DNA of 64,000 nt from Kluyvera cryocrescens NBRC 102467 (GCF_001571285.1 NZ_BCTM01000001.1:62001-126000), one strand, 5' to 3'; positions 48,910 through 60,167 are shown, counted from the stretch's first letter. The notes: generated from the letters alone by a model not told the origin. A program made the numbers and translations.

Positions 48910-49455
48910 TTAATATATATCAGAGGTTTCACAGTCCGCGAAGTTTTGCTCGTCGCTCGGCGCTATCTGGCGATGAAAACGCAGGTATTTACGCAGCGCA
49001 ATACGATAATTATTGGTGCTAACCGTCGGAAGCCACTGCTCAAGCTGTTCTTCAGCGTGGCGCTCGCGCAGCAACGTACGCGGAACCTGATGCTCATTGA
49101 GATGGTTTCCCAACCGCCGCAGCCGCACCACATATTCACGCACCGTACCGGCGCTCATGTCCGTCTGTTCGAGGAGATATTGTTTAAAGCCGATGATATT
49201 GAAGTATGCGCTTTGTTCTTTACAGTGCAGGTCACCGCAGAAACGGCACAAGGCGGACCATGCGCTACGTTCCTGCTGCCACGCGATTTCATCCATGAGG
49301 GTATCCAGGCGAGAGATAGCGATTTTATTGACTATCTCCCCCTCACGGACCAGCGTGATGCGATCCAGCAGCTTATGACAATGTGCGCAATGCGTTTGGC
49401 TGTGTTTGAAGTCTTTCAGATAGCGGCTTAATGGCCGTCTTTTTACCTGCATCAT
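48910..49455 (-). CDS. fliZ: FliZ, flagellar/sigmaS antagonist regulator
   Basis: 181 residues (E. coli 183). The N-terminal region (RPLSRYLKDFKHSQTHCAHC) has a Cys pair, followed by a second Cys pair (CRFCGDLHC). The central part resembles a core-binding domain of tyrosine recombinases, with R/K residues that mimic sigmaS DNA recognition. It represses sigmaS-dependent genes and supports FlhDC activity while the cell is motile. It is co-transcribed with fliA. The last ~40 residues differ most from E. coli. Confidence 0.94.
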   Translation of the reverse strand: MMQVKRRPLSRYLKDFKHSQTHCAHCHKLLDRITLVREGEIVNKIAISRLDTLMDEIAWQQERSAWSALCRFCGDLHCKEQSAYFNIIGFKQYLLEQTDMSAGTVREYVVRLRRLGNHLNEHQVPRTLLRERHAEEQLEQWLPTVSTNNYRIALRKYLRFHRQIAPSDEQNFADCETSDIY

Positions 49456-49520
49456 TATGATAACTCCGGGTTTTCATTTCATAATGCGGCATTTTTGGTC
49501 CAACGTGATGTTATTCCAAA

Positions 49521-50240
49521 CTACAACTTACCCAGCTTGATGCGCAGACGCTTGATCGCCTGGCTATGCAGCTGACTGACGCGCGACTCCCCCACTTCCA
49601 GTACGGCGCCAATCTCTTTGAGATTGAGCTCTTCCTGATAGTAGAGGGTGAGCACCAACTTTTCGCGCTCCGGCAAGGCTTCAATCGCCTCCATGACGCG
49701 CTGGCGTAAGGAACCTTCCAGCAGTTGATGCAATGGGTTTTCGTGTTGATTCTCTTCCGTCACCAGCTCGATACTGTCGCCGTACTCTTCTCGCCACTCA
49801 TCGTAGGAGAACAGTTGGCTATTATTCGTATCCAGCAGCACCTGACGGTACTCTTCAATCGCGATCCCCAATCGCTGCGCGACTTCGGTTTCCGTCGCGT
49901 TTCGTCCCAGCTCTTGTTCAAGTTGACCCAGCGTTTGCGCAACTTCACGCGCGTTCCGCCGGACGCTACGCGGCACCCAATCGCGGCTGCGTAGTTCGTC
50001 CAGCATCGCCCCACGGATGCGTTGCACTGCGTAAGTGGTAAATGCCGTTCCTTGCAGAGCGTCATAGCGTTCAACAGCATTCAATAAGCCGATACCGCCC
50101 GCCTGGAGCAGATCGTCCAGTTCCACGCTCGCCGGCAAACGCACCTGAAGGCGCAGCGCTTCGTGACGCACCAGCGGCACATAGCGTTGCCATAGCGAGT
50201 GTTTATCCATTACACCTTCAGCGGTATACATTGAATTCAC
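49521..50240 (-). CDS. fliA: FliA, flagellar sigma factor sigma28
   Basis: 239 residues starting with GTG (VNSMYTAEGVMDKHSLW), the E. coli length. Region 2 (QAGGIGLLNAVERYDALQGT; FTTYAVQRIRGAMLDELR), region 3 and region 4 (LNLKEIGAVLEVGESRVSQLHSQA) are intact. It recognises the TAAAGTTT-N11-GCCGATAA promoters found at tar, motA and fliD in this window. An upstream sigma28-like element suggests autoregulation in addition to FlhDC control. Confidence 0.98.
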   Translation of the reverse strand: MNSMYTAEGVMDKHSLWQRYVPLVRHEALRLQVRLPASVELDDLLQAGGIGLLNAVERYDALQGTAFTTYAVQRIRGAMLDELRSRDWVPRSVRRNAREVAQTLGQLEQELGRNATETEVAQRLGIAIEEYRQVLLDTNNSQLFSYDEWREEYGDSIELVTEENQHENPLHQLLEGSLRQRVMEAIEALPEREKLVLTLYYQEELNLKEIGAVLEVGESRVSQLHSQAIKRLRIKLGKL

Positions 50241-50266
50241 GATAAACAGCCCTGCATTAATATGAG

Positions 50267-50293
50267 TTATCGGCACGATTATCCGTTTCTACA
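50267..50293 (-). promoter_or_regulatory. Sigma28-type promoter of fliA-fliZ
   Basis: A perfect GCCGATAA -10 element on the minus strand with a weak -35 (TGTAGAAA) at 11-base spacing. E. coli fliA has a like-placed dual FlhDC/sigma28 promoter. Confidence 0.7.
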
Positions 50294-50362
50294 GGCGTTT
50301 TAATCGATGGAACAGTGGGGAAAAGAGGGGTTTATTTGCGGAGTAAGTGAAATTCCATTAAC

Positions 50363-50388
50363 AAAAAAAACCCCGCCGAAGCGGGGTT
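50363..50388 (-). terminator. fliC terminator
   Basis: On the minus strand AACCCCGC pairs with GCGGGGTT around TTCG, followed by a run of eight T. Confidence 0.95.
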
Positions 50389-50409
50389 GGATTATCAGGT
50401 TGCGGGAGA

Positions 50410-51747
50410 TTAACCCTGCAGCAGAGACAGAACCTGCTGTGGAACCTGGTTCGCTTTGGACAGCACGGAGTTACCGGCCTGCTGAATGATCTGCGCTTTA
50501 GACATGTTCGACACTTCGGTCGCATAGTCGGCGTCCTGAATACGGGACTGCGCTTCAGACAGGTTGGTGGTGGTGTTGTTCAGGTTGGTTACGGCGGAAT
50601 CCAGACGGTTCTGGACGGCCCCTAGGGAAGAACGGAATTTATCTACTTTGGCAATAGCATCATCCAATAAAGCCAGAGGATTGTTAGTGGCTGTGCCTGT
50701 AATTGTTTTAGTTGCTGCAGTATTGACCGTACCATCAGCATTAAGTTTATCGCTGATCTGTAGAGTAACTTTGTTGGTTGTTGCGGCTGTTGTCTGATCA
50801 GCAGCAACGGAGCTTCCTGAATCTGTTAAGGACGCGGCTTTTGCTGCATAATTTTTGCCTTGGAAAGTGACAAATGCAGTAGCTGCACCAGCGCTATCTG
50901 CCGATACTTTTACAAATTGCGCAGCTTGAGTTGCAGCGGTGCCAAGACCATTCGCAGGGTCTGTATATTCAACATCAGCTTTATTAAGAACAACCTTCCC
51001 ATTCGCACGATCAATGGATGCTGCGTAGTAATCATTTCCTGATTTCACTACGTAGTTGGCTGTGGCTTTCCCATCTTTGTCAAGAACATTACTCAGGGTT
51101 AGCGATTTTGCATCAACACCTAAATCAGTCGCGACACCGCTAAGATCAACATCAACAGGCTTGCTACCAGCTGCGCCATTAACTTGTGTAACCGGCTCAC
51201 TAACATTCAATGAGTTTTTAGAAACGGATAAGCTATTGAGCCCCAAAGTTGAGGAATCAATTTTCTGCAAATCGATAGAAATTGTCTGTCCATCATTCGC
51301 GCCAACCTGAATTTTCATGGTGCCGTCTTTTGCCAGCACATTCACGCCGTTGAACTGAGTCTGGCCGGATACTCGGTCAATTTCATCCAGACGGGATTTA
51401 ATTTCGTCCTGGATAGAAGACAGGTCAGAATCGGAGTTAGTCCCGGTAGTCGCCTGAACGGTCAGTTCACGTACACGCTGCAAGTTGTTGTTGATTTCGG
51501 ACAGCGCGCCTTCGGTGGTCTGCGCCAGGGAGATACCGTCGTTGGCGTTACGAGCTGCCTGAGTCAGGCCTTTAATGTTGGAAGTGAAACGGTTAGCAAT
51601 CGCTTGACCCGCTGCGTCATCCTTCGCGCTGTTGATACGCAAGCCAGAAGACAGACGCTCGATAGAACTGGACAGAGCAGACTGGTTCTTGTTGATGTTG
51701 TTCTGAGTGATCAGCGAGAGGCTGTTGGTATTAATGACTTGTGCCAT
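50410..51747 (-). CDS. fliC: FliC, flagellin
   Basis: Filament subunit, 445 residues. The conserved N-terminal D0/D1 region (~1-175; QINTNSL-type start, [20 protein letters not shown], the TLR5-recognised helix) and C-terminal D1/D0 region (~345-445; ending QQVLSLLQG) surround a variable D2/D3 domain at ~176-340. The middle part (about 50650-51230) is visibly AT-richer, with codons unlike the flanks, as expected for recombining H-antigen sequence. Transcribed from a sigma28 promoter, divergent from fliD. Confidence 0.97.
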   Translation of the reverse strand: MAQVINTNSLSLITQNNINKNQSALSSSIERLSSGLRINSAKDDAAGQAIANRFTSNIKGLTQAARNANDGISLAQTTEGALSEINNNLQRVRELTVQATTGTNSDSDLSSIQDEIKSRLDEIDRVSGQTQFNGVNVLAKDGTMKIQVGANDGQTISIDLQKIDSSTLGLNSLSVSKNSLNVSEPVTQVNGAAGSKPVDVDLSGVATDLGVDAKSLTLSNVLDKDGKATANYVVKSGNDYYAASIDRANGKVVLNKADVEYTDPANGLGTAATQAAQFVKVSADSAGAATAFVTFQGKNYAAKAASLTDSGSSVAADQTTAATTNKVTLQISDKLNADGTVNTAATKTITGTATNNPLALLDDAIAKVDKFRSSLGAVQNRLDSAVTNLNNTTTNLSEAQSRIQDADYATEVSNMSKAQIIQQAGNSVLSKANQVPQQVLSLLQG

Positions 51748-51796
51748 GATTCGTTATCCTATATTTCAAGTCGTTGATTACGTATTGGGTTTTCAC

Positions 51797-51823
51797 CTGT
51801 CGGCTCAATCGCCGTCAAACTTG
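51797..51823 (-). promoter_or_regulatory. Sigma28 promoter of fliC
   Basis: The minus strand reads CAAGTTTG, 11 bases, GCCGACAG. It is weaker than consensus but matches my recollection of the Salmonella fliC promoter region (GGCGATTGAGCCGACGG). Confidence 0.75.
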
Positions 51824-51941
51824 TTATCGTCTGCCGCAAAACAACCTTTAGAATTTTTTTTCGAATTCCCGATTTTTTTAGCCGCCGAATTACTCTTTTC
51901 TCTGCCCTTTATTCCTGCCATTAAAAAAAAAGGATTAAGGG

Positions 51942-51968
51942 TAAACTTTGTCGTATTCAGGCCGATAA
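51942..51968 (+). promoter_or_regulatory. Sigma28 promoter of fliDST
   Basis: TAAACTTT, 11 bases, GCCGATAA: one mismatch to consensus, 42 bases before the fliD start. Confidence 0.93.
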
Positions 51969-52010
51969 CCCAATTATTCATTTTACGTGTCGACATATTA
52001 AGGATTAAAA

Positions 52011-53411
52011 ATGGCAAGCATTTCTTCATTGGGGATCGGATCGGGCCTGAAGCTTGGCGACATTCTGGATAGCCTGACCGCAGCAGAAAAAGCTACACTG
52101 ACCCCCATTACAAAGCAGCAGTCATCCTATACCTCAAAACTCAGCGCTTACGGCACCATGAAGAGTGCACTGGAAGCATTCCAGACGGCCAATACCGCGC
52201 TGGGAAAAGCCGACCTGTTTACGGCCACCACCACCACCAGCAGCAGCACCGCGTTTAGCGCCACTACTACCGGTAATGCCATTGCTGGTAAATACACCAT
52301 TAAAATTACTCAGTTGGCGCAGGCGCAAACCCTGACGTCGACATCAACGCAAAAAGACAGTAAAGCAGCCATCGCCACCAGCGACAGCGTACTGACCATT
52401 CAACAAGGTGGTGGCAAGAAGCCGGTCACCATTGATATCAGCGCCGCAAACTCTTCGTTAAACGGCATCCGTGATGCAATCAACAACGCCAAAGCGGGCG
52501 TCAGCGCCAGCGTAATTAACGTTGGCAACGGTGAGTATCGTCTGTCCATTACCTCCAATGACACTGGTAAAGACAACGGTATGACCCTGAGCGTCAGCGG
52601 CGACAGCGCCCTGCAAACCTTTATGGGCTTCGACGGTACAAGTGGCGGCATGAAAGAGAGCGTCACCGCACAAAACGCCGAACTCACCGTCAACAACGTG
52701 GCGATTGAAAACAGCAGCAACACCATCAGCGATGCGCTGGAAGATATCACCCTGAACCTGAATGATGTCACTACCGGCAACCAAACGCTGACCATCACCC
52801 AGGACAACACCAAAGCGCAGACCGCCATCAAAGACTGGGTGACCGCCTATAACGCGCTGCAGGACACCTTCAGCAGCCTGACCAAATACACTGCCGTTGA
52901 CCCAGGCTCTGATGCGCAGAGTACAAGCAATGGCGCGCTGATCGGCGACTCTACCCTGCGCACTATCCAGACCCAGCTGAAGAGTGCGTTGAGCAACACC
53001 GCGAGCGCTTCCGCCTTTAAAACGCTGGCGCAGATTGGTATCACCTCCGATCCAAGTACCGGCCAGCTTAAAATCGATGACACCAAACTGACCGCGGCGC
53101 TGAAAAAAGATTCCGCCGACGTCGGCCAGCTTATCGTCGGCGACGGTAAAAAGACCGGTATTACCACCAATATTGGCAGCAACCTGACCAGTTGGCTTTC
53201 CAGCACCGGGATCATTCAGGCCGCCAAAGACGGCGTCAGCAAAACGCTGAATAAATTAACCAAAGACTACAACACCGCCAGCGATCTTATCGATCAGAAA
53301 GTGGCGCGTTATAAAGAACAGTTTACCCAGTTGGACGTATTAATGAGCTCTTTAAATAACACCAGCAGCTATTTAACCCAGCAGTTCGAATCCACCAGCA
53401 GCTCTAAATAA
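52011..53411 (+). CDS. fliD: FliD, filament cap protein
   Basis: Caps the growing filament and guides flagellin folding. 466 residues (E. coli 468). The N-terminal FliD_N region begins ASISSLGIGSGLKLGDILDS, a Thr/Ser-rich stretch follows at ~70-85, a hypervariable middle comes next, and the C-terminal FliD_C coiled coil reads YKEQFTQLDVLMSSLNNTSSYL. First gene of fliDST, divergent from fliC. Confidence 0.97.
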   Translation: MASISSLGIGSGLKLGDILDSLTAAEKATLTPITKQQSSYTSKLSAYGTMKSALEAFQTANTALGKADLFTATTTTSSSTAFSATTTGNAIAGKYTIKITQLAQAQTLTSTSTQKDSKAAIATSDSVLTIQQGGGKKPVTIDISAANSSLNGIRDAINNAKAGVSASVINVGNGEYRLSITSNDTGKDNGMTLSVSGDSALQTFMGFDGTSGGMKESVTAQNAELTVNNVAIENSSNTISDALEDITLNLNDVTTGNQTLTITQDNTKAQTAIKDWVTAYNALQDTFSSLTKYTAVDPGSDAQSTSNGALIGDSTLRTIQTQLKSALSNTASASAFKTLAQIGITSDPSTGQLKIDDTKLTAALKKDSADVGQLIVGDGKKTGITTNIGSNLTSWLSSTGIIQAAKDGVSKTLNKLTKDYNTASDLIDQKVARYKEQFTQLDVLMSSLNNTSSYLTQQFESTSSSK

Positions 53412-53434
53412 TCATCACTATCAGGAGAGACGTC

Positions 53435-53845
53435 ATGTACGGGGCAAAAGGTACGCAGGCCTACGCACAGATTGGAGTAGAAAGCGCGGTTATGAGCGCC
53501 AGCCAGCAGCAGCTTGTCACCATGCTGTTCGATGGCGCGCTCAGCGCGCTAATTCGTGCCCGCCTGTTTATGCAGGATGGCAATCTCGAGGGGAAAGGTC
53601 TTTCCCTGTCGAAAGCCATTAATATCATCGAGAACGGTTTAAAGATTGGCCTTGAGGAAGAGAGCAAAGATGAGCTAACGCAGAATATGTTGGCGCTCTA
53701 CGCCTACATGGTTCGCCGTCTGCTGCAGGCCAATTTACGCAATGATAGCGGCGCGGTTGAAGAGGTCGAAGGCCTTATGCGCAATATCGCTGATGCCTGG
53801 AAGGAATCCTTACTTACGCCTAATTTAATTCAGGACGCCGTCTAA
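53435..53845 (+). CDS. fliS: FliS, flagellin export chaperone
   Basis: Binds the C-terminal disordered region of FliC in the cytoplasm and delivers it to the export gate. 136 residues, mostly helical. The N-terminal [20 protein letters not shown] and [17 protein letters not shown] are family hallmarks. The start follows AGGAGAG. Its stop shares a base with the fliT start (TAATG). Confidence 0.97.
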   Translation: MYGAKGTQAYAQIGVESAVMSASQQQLVTMLFDGALSALIRARLFMQDGNLEGKGLSLSKAINIIENGLKIGLEEESKDELTQNMLALYAYMVRRLLQANLRNDSGAVEEVEGLMRNIADAWKESLLTPNLIQDAV

Positions 53846-54219
53846 TGAGCCACGCACCGCAGCTTTATCTCTCGTACCAGCAGTTGGTTGAAAAAAGCAA
53901 CAGGATGCTGCGACTTGCCACGGAAGGACTGTGGGATGAACTGATTGCCAGTGAAATGGAATACGTTAATGCGGTGCAGAAAATTGCTCAATTAACCGAG
54001 GACAGTCAGCCCAACGATCCGCTTCAGGAACAGCTTCGTCCGCTTCTGCGCACCGTGCTGGATAATGAAAGCACCGTGAAGCGTTTGCTGCAGGCGCGAA
54101 TGGACGAACTCTCCAGGCTGGTCGGCCAATCATCGATACAAAAAACGGTGATGAATACCTATGGCAACCAGGGCGGCTTCGTGCTGGTCCCGCAGGATAA
54201 TGTCGATCTGAACCATTAA
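53845..54219 (+). CDS. fliT: FliT, FliD chaperone and FlhDC inhibitor
   Basis: 124 residues, helical bundle. It binds FliD before export; once freed it binds FlhC and turns down class 2 transcription. Recognisable from [18 protein letters not shown] and [19 protein letters not shown]. Start overlaps fliS by one base. The C-terminal ~25 residues are divergent. Confidence 0.93.
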   Translation: MSHAPQLYLSYQQLVEKSNRMLRLATEGLWDELIASEMEYVNAVQKIAQLTEDSQPNDPLQEQLRPLLRTVLDNESTVKRLLQARMDELSRLVGQSSIQKTVMNTYGNQGGFVLVPQDNVDLNH

Positions 54220-54225
54220 TTGGGT

Positions 54226-54254
54226 TCGCTCCGGCTATCGCGACGCCGGAGCGA
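54226..54254. terminator. Terminator between fliT and yedD
   Basis: TCGCTCCGGC pairs with GCCGGAGCGA around a nine-base loop, between convergent stop codons. Confidence 0.8.
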
Positions 54255-54262
54255 CATCGGCC

Positions 54263-54676
54263 TTAAGGCAGTGCCGAAGCCAACGGCGTTTTGGCTAATG
54301 CTGCCGCACACTCTACCGTTGGGCGTTCGACGCGATGCAGCGTCATGCCATCATATGTCAGCGTACTGCCTTCACGTTCCACCGCGTAAACATCAAGCTT
54401 ATTGGTAACGTTATACACCTCGTTATCGCGCAGGGTCAGCTTGCCCGGTAGCGCAATCACTCGCTGCCACTGGCGACAATCCAGCGTATCACCCGCCCGC
54501 GTAATCACCAGGCTGCCCATTGCCTCTGGGCTGACCAGCGCGCGCTGTGGCCCCGTGGTCTGCCAGTAACCTGCCAGCCCTTCCGGCGCCGGTGTTTTGA
54601 CAACCGTGGAGTAATCCTCGATCTGCGCACAGCCCACCAGCGTCAGCAGCGCCGCTACAATGGCTAATTTTTTCAT
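54263..54676 (-). CDS. yedD: YedD, lipoprotein
   Basis: A 137-residue outer-membrane-type lipoprotein. The signal peptide MKKLAIVAALLTLVGC has an LVGC lipobox; AGYWQTTGPQRALVSPEAMG and GDTLDCRQWQRVIALPGKL match E. coli YedD throughout. Function is not established. The start at MKKLAI is chosen over 12 upstream codons. amyA, which lies between fliT and yedD in E. coli, is absent here. Confidence 0.94.
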   Translation of the reverse strand: MKKLAIVAALLTLVGCAQIEDYSTVVKTPAPEGLAGYWQTTGPQRALVSPEAMGSLVITRAGDTLDCRQWQRVIALPGKLTLRDNEVYNVTNKLDVYAVEREGSTLTYDGMTLHRVERPTVECAAALAKTPLASALP

Positions 54677-54905
54677 TATCCGTCCTGTTTCGGGAGAAAA
54701 ATACAGCAACATTATAGCGTTAAACCCCCAGCCGTTTCACGGTAATTGACGATATGAGCGTGGCTTATGATGATGAGAAAGCAATGAGGAGGATAATTGA
54801 TTTGAACAACATGAAGACCGTCCGACTAAGACGGGCGAACACATGGGACGAGGGAACTCGCACCTGAACATAGCGGTGGCGACCATCTCGCCACCCACGC
54901 CGATT

Positions 54906-55217
54906 TTACACCTGCATGCCCATCACTTCCTGATACGCGCTCACCAGCTTATTGCGCACCTGAATGCCCATCTGCAATGACACCGATGCTTTTTGCAGGT
55001 CGGTCATCACATCGTTCAACGCAATGCCAGGCTCACCCAGCGAGAACTTCTCTGCCTGCGTTCTGGCACTGGTTTGGATCTCGCTCACGCGATCCAATGC
55101 CGCATGCAGTTGGCCGGCAAAGCTAATGGTTGGCTGCGTATCCACGCTTTGATTACGCGCCATCGATGCCGTCGCCTGCATCTGCGACAGAACGCCCTCA
55201 ATACCCTGAATCGCCAT
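54906..55217 (-). CDS. fliE: FliE, basal-body rod/MS-ring junction protein
   Basis: 103 residues. Connects the MS ring/export gate to the proximal rod. The C-terminal half [21 protein letters not shown] and [17 protein letters not shown] are highly conserved; the N-terminus ([17 protein letters not shown]) is typical. Monocistronic and divergent from fliF, with a 215-base control region between them that should carry FlhDC sites. Confidence 0.97.
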   Translation of the reverse strand: MAIQGIEGVLSQMQATASMARNQSVDTQPTISFAGQLHAALDRVSEIQTSARTQAEKFSLGEPGIALNDVMTDLQKASVSLQMGIQVRNKLVSAYQEVMGMQV

Positions 55218-55432
55218 CTTGACTCCCAGATTGATTTTAACCTGTGAACGAGCTTAGCAGTTTGTCAATAAGATAAAGGCGCTAAATAGCGCTATAAAAA
55301 CGGGTTATTTGGGCCATCGAAATTCACAAAGCGTCAAATAATGGCATAGCTGTCTTTATGTGTTCTGACCTGGGAGTCTGCTTTGTTTTCGTTCACGTTT
55401 AACGCCATTGATCAGGATCGACGAGGTGCGCA

Positions 55433-57115
55433 ATGAGCGCGAGTGCTACGGCCACACAAAATAAAACCCTTGAATGGGTCAACCGCCTGCGCGCCAACCC
55501 AAAAATTCCACTGATGGTAGCGAGCGCTGCCGCGGTGGCCATCCTCGTGGCGATGGTGCTTTGGGCTAAATCCCCGGACTATCGTACGCTGTTTAGTAAC
55601 CTGTCCGACCAGGACGGCGGTGCTATTGTTACCCAGCTCACCCAGATGAACGTCCCCTACCGTTTCGCGGATAACGGCGGCGCGCTGGAAGTTCCTGCGG
55701 ATAAAGTCCATGAACTGCGCCTGCGCCTGGCGCAACTGGGCTTACCAAAAGGCGGTACCGTTGGGTTTGAGCTGCTGGATCAGGAAAAATTCGGCATCAG
55801 CCAGTTTAGCGAACAGGTGAACTATCAGCGCGCGCTGGAAGGTGAACTGTCCCGCACTATCGAAACCCTCGGCCCGGTAAAAAGCGCGCGCGTGCATTTA
55901 GCGATGCCAAAACCGTCGCTGTTCGTGCGCGAGCAAAAAGCGCCGTCGGCCTCAATCACCGTAAACCTCGAACCGGGCCGCGCGCTTGATGAAGGGCAAA
56001 TTTCTGCCGTTGTGCATTTGGTTTCCAGCGCTGTCGCAGGCTTGCCGCCGGGCAACGTCACGCTGGTCGATCAGGGCGGGCACCTGCTGACCCAATCCAA
56101 TACCAGCGCTCGTGATCTTAATGACGCGCAATTGAAATATACCGCTGACGTTGAAGCTCGCGTACAGCGCCGCATCGAAGCCATTCTTGGGCCTATCGTC
56201 GGGAACGGCAACGTTCATGCGCAGGTCACCGCACAGGTTAACTTCGATAATAAAGAGCAGACCGACGAGCAGTATCGTCCCAACGGTGACGCGAGCCAGG
56301 CCGCTATCCGTTCCCGCCAGGTAAGCGAGAGCGATCAAAGCGGTAGCCCGTATCCGGGCGGCGTACCGGGAGCACTGTCCAATACGCCGGCACCGGCACC
56401 GTCAGCACCGATTGCCACGCAGCCGGCCAACCAAAATGCCAACCAGGCCGCCAATGGCCAGAATAACGCCACGCGTAACGCGGCCACCACCGGCCCGCGA
56501 AACAGTCAGCGGAGCGAAACCAGCAACTACGAAGTTGACCGCACCATCATGCACACCAAAAAGAACGTCGGCGATGTCCAGCGTCTTTCGGTGGCCGTGG
56601 TGGTCAACTATCGCAATTTGCCGGACGGTAAACCGCTGCCGTTGACCAGCGATCAGATGAAACAGATTGAAGATCTGACCCGCGAAGCGATGGGCTTCTC
56701 CACCACTCGTGGTGACACCCTTAACGTGGTCAACTCACCGTTCAACGATAGCGATGAAAGCGGCGGCGAGCTGCCGTTCTGGAAACAGCAAGCGTTTATC
56801 GATCAGCTGATGTCTGCTGGCCGTTGGCTGCTGATCCTCATCGTTGCGTGGCTGCTGTGGCGTAAAGCGATTAAACCGCAGCTAGTGCGCCGCGAACAGC
56901 TGGCGCAGGCCGCCGTCGAGCAGAACAAAGCCCAACAAGAAATTCAGGAATCCGTTGAGGTACGCCTGAGTAAAGATGAACAGACACAGCAACGCCGTGC
57001 CAACCAGCGTCTGGGCGCTGAAGTCATGAGCCAGCGTATTCGTGAGATGTCTGATAACGATCCGCGCGTCGTGGCGCTGGTCATTCGCCAATGGATGAAT
57101 AACGATCATGAGTAA
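55433..57115 (+). CDS. fliF: FliF, MS-ring protein
   Basis: Forms the membrane ring on which the flagellum is built. 560 residues: TM1 (~24-46), ring-building motifs ([37 protein letters not shown]), a low-complexity Asn/Ala/Pro linker (~300-360), TM2 (~462-480) and a cytoplasmic tail that binds FliG. The start follows GACGAGGTGCGC. Its end overlaps fliG by eight bases. Confidence 0.98.
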   Translation: MSASATATQNKTLEWVNRLRANPKIPLMVASAAAVAILVAMVLWAKSPDYRTLFSNLSDQDGGAIVTQLTQMNVPYRFADNGGALEVPADKVHELRLRLAQLGLPKGGTVGFELLDQEKFGISQFSEQVNYQRALEGELSRTIETLGPVKSARVHLAMPKPSLFVREQKAPSASITVNLEPGRALDEGQISAVVHLVSSAVAGLPPGNVTLVDQGGHLLTQSNTSARDLNDAQLKYTADVEARVQRRIEAILGPIVGNGNVHAQVTAQVNFDNKEQTDEQYRPNGDASQAAIRSRQVSESDQSGSPYPGGVPGALSNTPAPAPSAPIATQPANQNANQAANGQNNATRNAATTGPRNSQRSETSNYEVDRTIMHTKKNVGDVQRLSVAVVVNYRNLPDGKPLPLTSDQMKQIEDLTREAMGFSTTRGDTLNVVNSPFNDSDESGGELPFWKQQAFIDQLMSAGRWLLILIVAWLLWRKAIKPQLVRREQLAQAAVEQNKAQQEIQESVEVRLSKDEQTQQRRANQRLGAEVMSQRIREMSDNDPRVVALVIRQWMNNDHE

Positions 57116-58103
57116 TCTTTCCGGAATCGACAAAAGCGTCATTTTGCTGATGACGATTGGCGAAGATCGTGCGGCGGAGGTGTTCAAGCACCTCAGCACT
57201 CGCGAAGTGCAGCAGCTCAGTACCGCGATGGCCAACGTCAAGCAGATCTCCAATAAACAACTGACCGACGTGCTGGCTGAGTTTGAGCAGGAAGCGGAAC
57301 AGTTCGCGGCACTCAGCGTCAACGCCAACGAATACCTGCGTTCGGTGCTGGTGAAAGCACTGGGCGAAGAGCGTGCCTCCAGCCTGCTGGAAGATATTCT
57401 CGAAACCCGCGAGACCACCAGCGGCATCGAAACGCTCAACTTTATGGAGCCGCAGAGCGCGGCCGATATTATCCGCGACGAGCATCCGCAGATTATCGCC
57501 ACCATTCTTGTGCATCTTAAACGCGGCCAGGCCGCCGATATTCTGGCGCTGTTCGATGAACGCCTGCGCCACGATGTGATGCTGCGTATTGCCACCTTCG
57601 GCGGCGTACAGCCTGCCGCGCTGGCAGAGCTGACAGAAGTGCTGAACAACCTGCTCGACGGCCAAAACCTCAAGCGCAGCAAAATGGGCGGCGTGAGAAC
57701 GGCGGCGGAAATCATCAACCTGATGAAAACGCAGCAGGAAGAAGCGGTTATCTCCGCCGTGCGCGAGTTCGACGGCGATCTGGCGCAGAAAATTATCGAC
57801 GAAATGTTCCTGTTCGAGAACCTGGTGGAGGTCGACGATCGCAGTATCCAGCGCCTGCTGCAGGAAGTGGATTCCGAATCGCTGCTTATCGCCCTCAAAG
57901 GCTCCGAGCCGCCGCTGCGCGAGAAATTCCTGCGCAATATGTCCCAGCGTGCTGCCGACATTCTGCGCGACGACCTGGCCAACCGCGGCCCGGTTCGCCT
58001 GTCTCAGGTGGAGAACGAACAGAAGGCGATTCTGCTTATCGTCCGTCGACTGGCGGAAACCGGCGAGATGGTGATTGGCAGCGGAGACGACACCTATGTC
58101 TGA
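57108..58103 (+). CDS. fliG: FliG, motor switch protein
   Basis: Torque-generating rotor protein, 331 residues: N-terminal FliF-binding domain, the middle domain with an EHPQ motif ([15 protein letters not shown]), and the C-terminal domain with charged residues that face MotA ([40 protein letters not shown]). Overlaps fliF and fliH by eight bases each. Confidence 0.98.
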   Translation: MSNLSGIDKSVILLMTIGEDRAAEVFKHLSTREVQQLSTAMANVKQISNKQLTDVLAEFEQEAEQFAALSVNANEYLRSVLVKALGEERASSLLEDILETRETTSGIETLNFMEPQSAADIIRDEHPQIIATILVHLKRGQAADILALFDERLRHDVMLRIATFGGVQPAALAELTEVLNNLLDGQNLKRSKMGGVRTAAEIINLMKTQQEEAVISAVREFDGDLAQKIIDEMFLFENLVEVDDRSIQRLLQEVDSESLLIALKGSEPPLREKFLRNMSQRAADILRDDLANRGPVRLSQVENEQKAILLIVRRLAETGEMVIGSGDDTYV

Positions 58104-58797
58104 TACCACGCCATGGAAAGTCTGGCAGCCTGACGATCTCGCGCCACCATCGGTGGCCGAGTTTACCCCGCTCTCTGTCGATGAACCCGACGGCGAGCCG
58201 CAGGAGGAGATTTCAGCCGAACAACTGCAGCAGCAGCAGTTGGCCCAGCTACAAATTCAGGCCCATGAACAGGGTTATCAGGCCGGGCTGCGTGAAGGCC
58301 ATGCCGCCGGGCAGCAGCAAGGCTATCAGGAAGGGCTGGCACAGGGGCGCGAGCAAGGCCTGGAACAAGCAAAACAGGAACAGGCACCTATTCACGCGCG
58401 GATGCAGCAGTTGGCCAGCGAGTTTCAGCACACGCTGGATACATTGGACAGTGTCATTGCTTCACGCCTGATGCAAATGGCGCTCGAAGCGGCGCGGCAA
58501 ATCGTCGGCCAGGTGCCGGTGGTGGATAACACGGCGCTGATTAAACAGATTCAGTCTCTGCTGCAACAAGAGCCACTGTTCACCGGTAAACCGCAGCTTC
58601 GCGTGAGCCCGGAGGATTTACCGCGCGTCGAGGAGATGCTCGGGGCGACCCTGGATCTGCACGGCTGGCGGCTGCGCGGCGACCCGACCCTGCATCCCGG
58701 CGGCTGTAAAGTCTCTGCCGATGAAGGCGATCTCGACGCCAGCGTAGCCACTCGCTGGCAGGAACTGTGCCGCTTAGCGGCACCGGGAGCCTGCTGA
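58096..58797 (+). CDS. fliH: FliH, flagellar export ATPase regulator
   Basis: Stator-like regulator that binds FliI and FliN. 233 residues starting at [11 protein letters not shown] Gln/Gly-rich segment with GxxxG-like repeats ([25 protein letters not shown]) forms the central helix. The C-terminal domain ([19 protein letters not shown]) binds FliI. It starts within the end of fliG. Confidence 0.96.
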   Translation: MSDTTPWKVWQPDDLAPPSVAEFTPLSVDEPDGEPQEEISAEQLQQQQLAQLQIQAHEQGYQAGLREGHAAGQQQGYQEGLAQGREQGLEQAKQEQAPIHARMQQLASEFQHTLDTLDSVIASRLMQMALEAARQIVGQVPVVDNTALIKQIQSLLQQEPLFTGKPQLRVSPEDLPRVEEMLGATLDLHGWRLRGDPTLHPGGCKVSADEGDLDASVATRWQELCRLAAPGAC

Positions 58798-60167
58798 TGA
58801 CCGTGCGCCTGACCCGCTGGCTCACAACGCTGGACAACTTTGAGGCGCGCATCGCGCAGCTTCCCGCCGTACGCCGCTACGGACGGTTGGTCCGCGCCAC
58901 AGGCCTGGTGCTGGAAGCCACCGGTCTACAGTTGCCGCTGGGGGCGACCTGCATTATCGAACGCCAACAGGGTGTCGAGACCCAGGAAGTCGAGAGCGAA
59001 GTGGTGGGTTTCAATGGCCAACGCCTGTTTTTAATGCCGCTGGAAGAGGTCGAAGGGATCTTGCCCGGCGCTCGCGTTTACGCCCGCAACATCGCGGGTG
59101 AAGGCTTACAAAGCGGCAAACAGCTACCGCTCGGCCCGGCTCTGCTTGGGCGCGTACTGGACGGCAGCGGCAAACCGCTGGACGGACTCCCAGCGCCGGA
59201 CACCACCGAAACCGGCGCGCTGATCACTCAGCCGTTTAACCCGTTGCAACGAACGCCGATCGAACACGTCCTGGATACCGGCGTACGACCGATCAACGCC
59301 CTACTCACCGTTGGCCGCGGCCAGCGTATGGGGCTGTTTGCCGGCTCCGGCGTCGGTAAGAGCGTGCTGCTGGGGATGATGGCGCGCTATACCCGCGCCG
59401 ACGTGATTGTTGTCGGGCTCATCGGCGAACGCGGACGCGAAGTCAAAGATTTTATCGAGAACATCCTCGGCACCGAGGGACGAGCCCGTTCGGTGGTGAT
59501 CGCCGCACCTGCTGATGTCTCGCCATTGCTGCGTATGCAGGGCGCAGCTTACGCCACCCGCGTCGCAGAAGATTTCCGCGACCGCGGCCAGCACGTGCTG
59601 CTGATCATGGACTCCCTCACCCGCTACGCGATGGCGCAGCGTGAAATCGCCCTGGCTATCGGTGAGCCGCCGGCAACCAAGGGCTATCCGCCATCGGTCT
59701 TTGCCAAGCTGCCGGCATTGGTTGAACGCGCCGGTAACGGTATCAGCGGCGGTGGCTCCATCACCGCGTTCTATACGGTGCTGACCGAAGGTGATGACCA
59801 GCAGGACCCGATTGCCGACTCCGCGCGCGCCATTCTTGACGGCCATATTGTACTGTCGCGGCGGCTGGCGGAAGCCGGCCACTATCCGGCGATTGATATT
59901 GAAGCGTCGATTAGCCGCGCCATGACCGCGTTAATTAGCGAAGAGCACTACGCGCGGGTACGGCACTTTAAACAGCTGCTTTCCAGCTTCCAGCGTAACC
60001 GCGATTTGATAAGCGTCGGCGCCTATGCCAAAGGCAGCGACCCGATGCTGGATAAAGCTATTACGCTCTGGCCGCAGCTCGAGGCATTTTTACAGCAAGG
60101 CATTCTTGAAAAAGCAGACTGGGAATCGTCAATTCTGAACCTGGAAATGATTTTCCCAACGTCATAG
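58797..60167 (+). CDS. fliI: FliI, flagellar export ATPase
   Basis: Hexameric F1-beta-like ATPase of type III export. 456 residues from the ATG that overlaps the fliH stop (TGATG). Walker [14 protein letters not shown] with K188, Walker [13 protein letters not shown], and catalytic Glu in GERGREV are present. Confidence 0.98.
   Translation: MTVRLTRWLTTLDNFEARIAQLPAVRRYGRLVRATGLVLEATGLQLPLGATCIIERQQGVETQEVESEVVGFNGQRLFLMPLEEVEGILPGARVYARNIAGEGLQSGKQLPLGPALLGRVLDGSGKPLDGLPAPDTTETGALITQPFNPLQRTPIEHVLDTGVRPINALLTVGRGQRMGLFAGSGVGKSVLLGMMARYTRADVIVVGLIGERGREVKDFIENILGTEGRARSVVIAAPADVSPLLRMQGAAYATRVAEDFRDRGQHVLLIMDSLTRYAMAQREIALAIGEPPATKGYPPSVFAKLPALVERAGNGISGGGSITAFYTVLTEGDDQQDPIADSARAILDGHIVLSRRLAEAGHYPAIDIEASISRAMTALISEEHYARVRHFKQLLSSFQRNRDLISVGAYAKGSDPMLDKAITLWPQLEAFLQQGILEKADWESSILNLEMIFPTS

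Noticed and set aside
50363-50409. FliX-type sRNA from the fliC 3' UTR
   Set aside because: The UTR here is short and I cannot confirm a processed RNA from sequence alone; only the terminator is called.
56882-58109. Long minus-strand frames opposite fliF and fliG
   Set aside because: Mirror frames caused by high GC at codon position 3; no start signals or homology.
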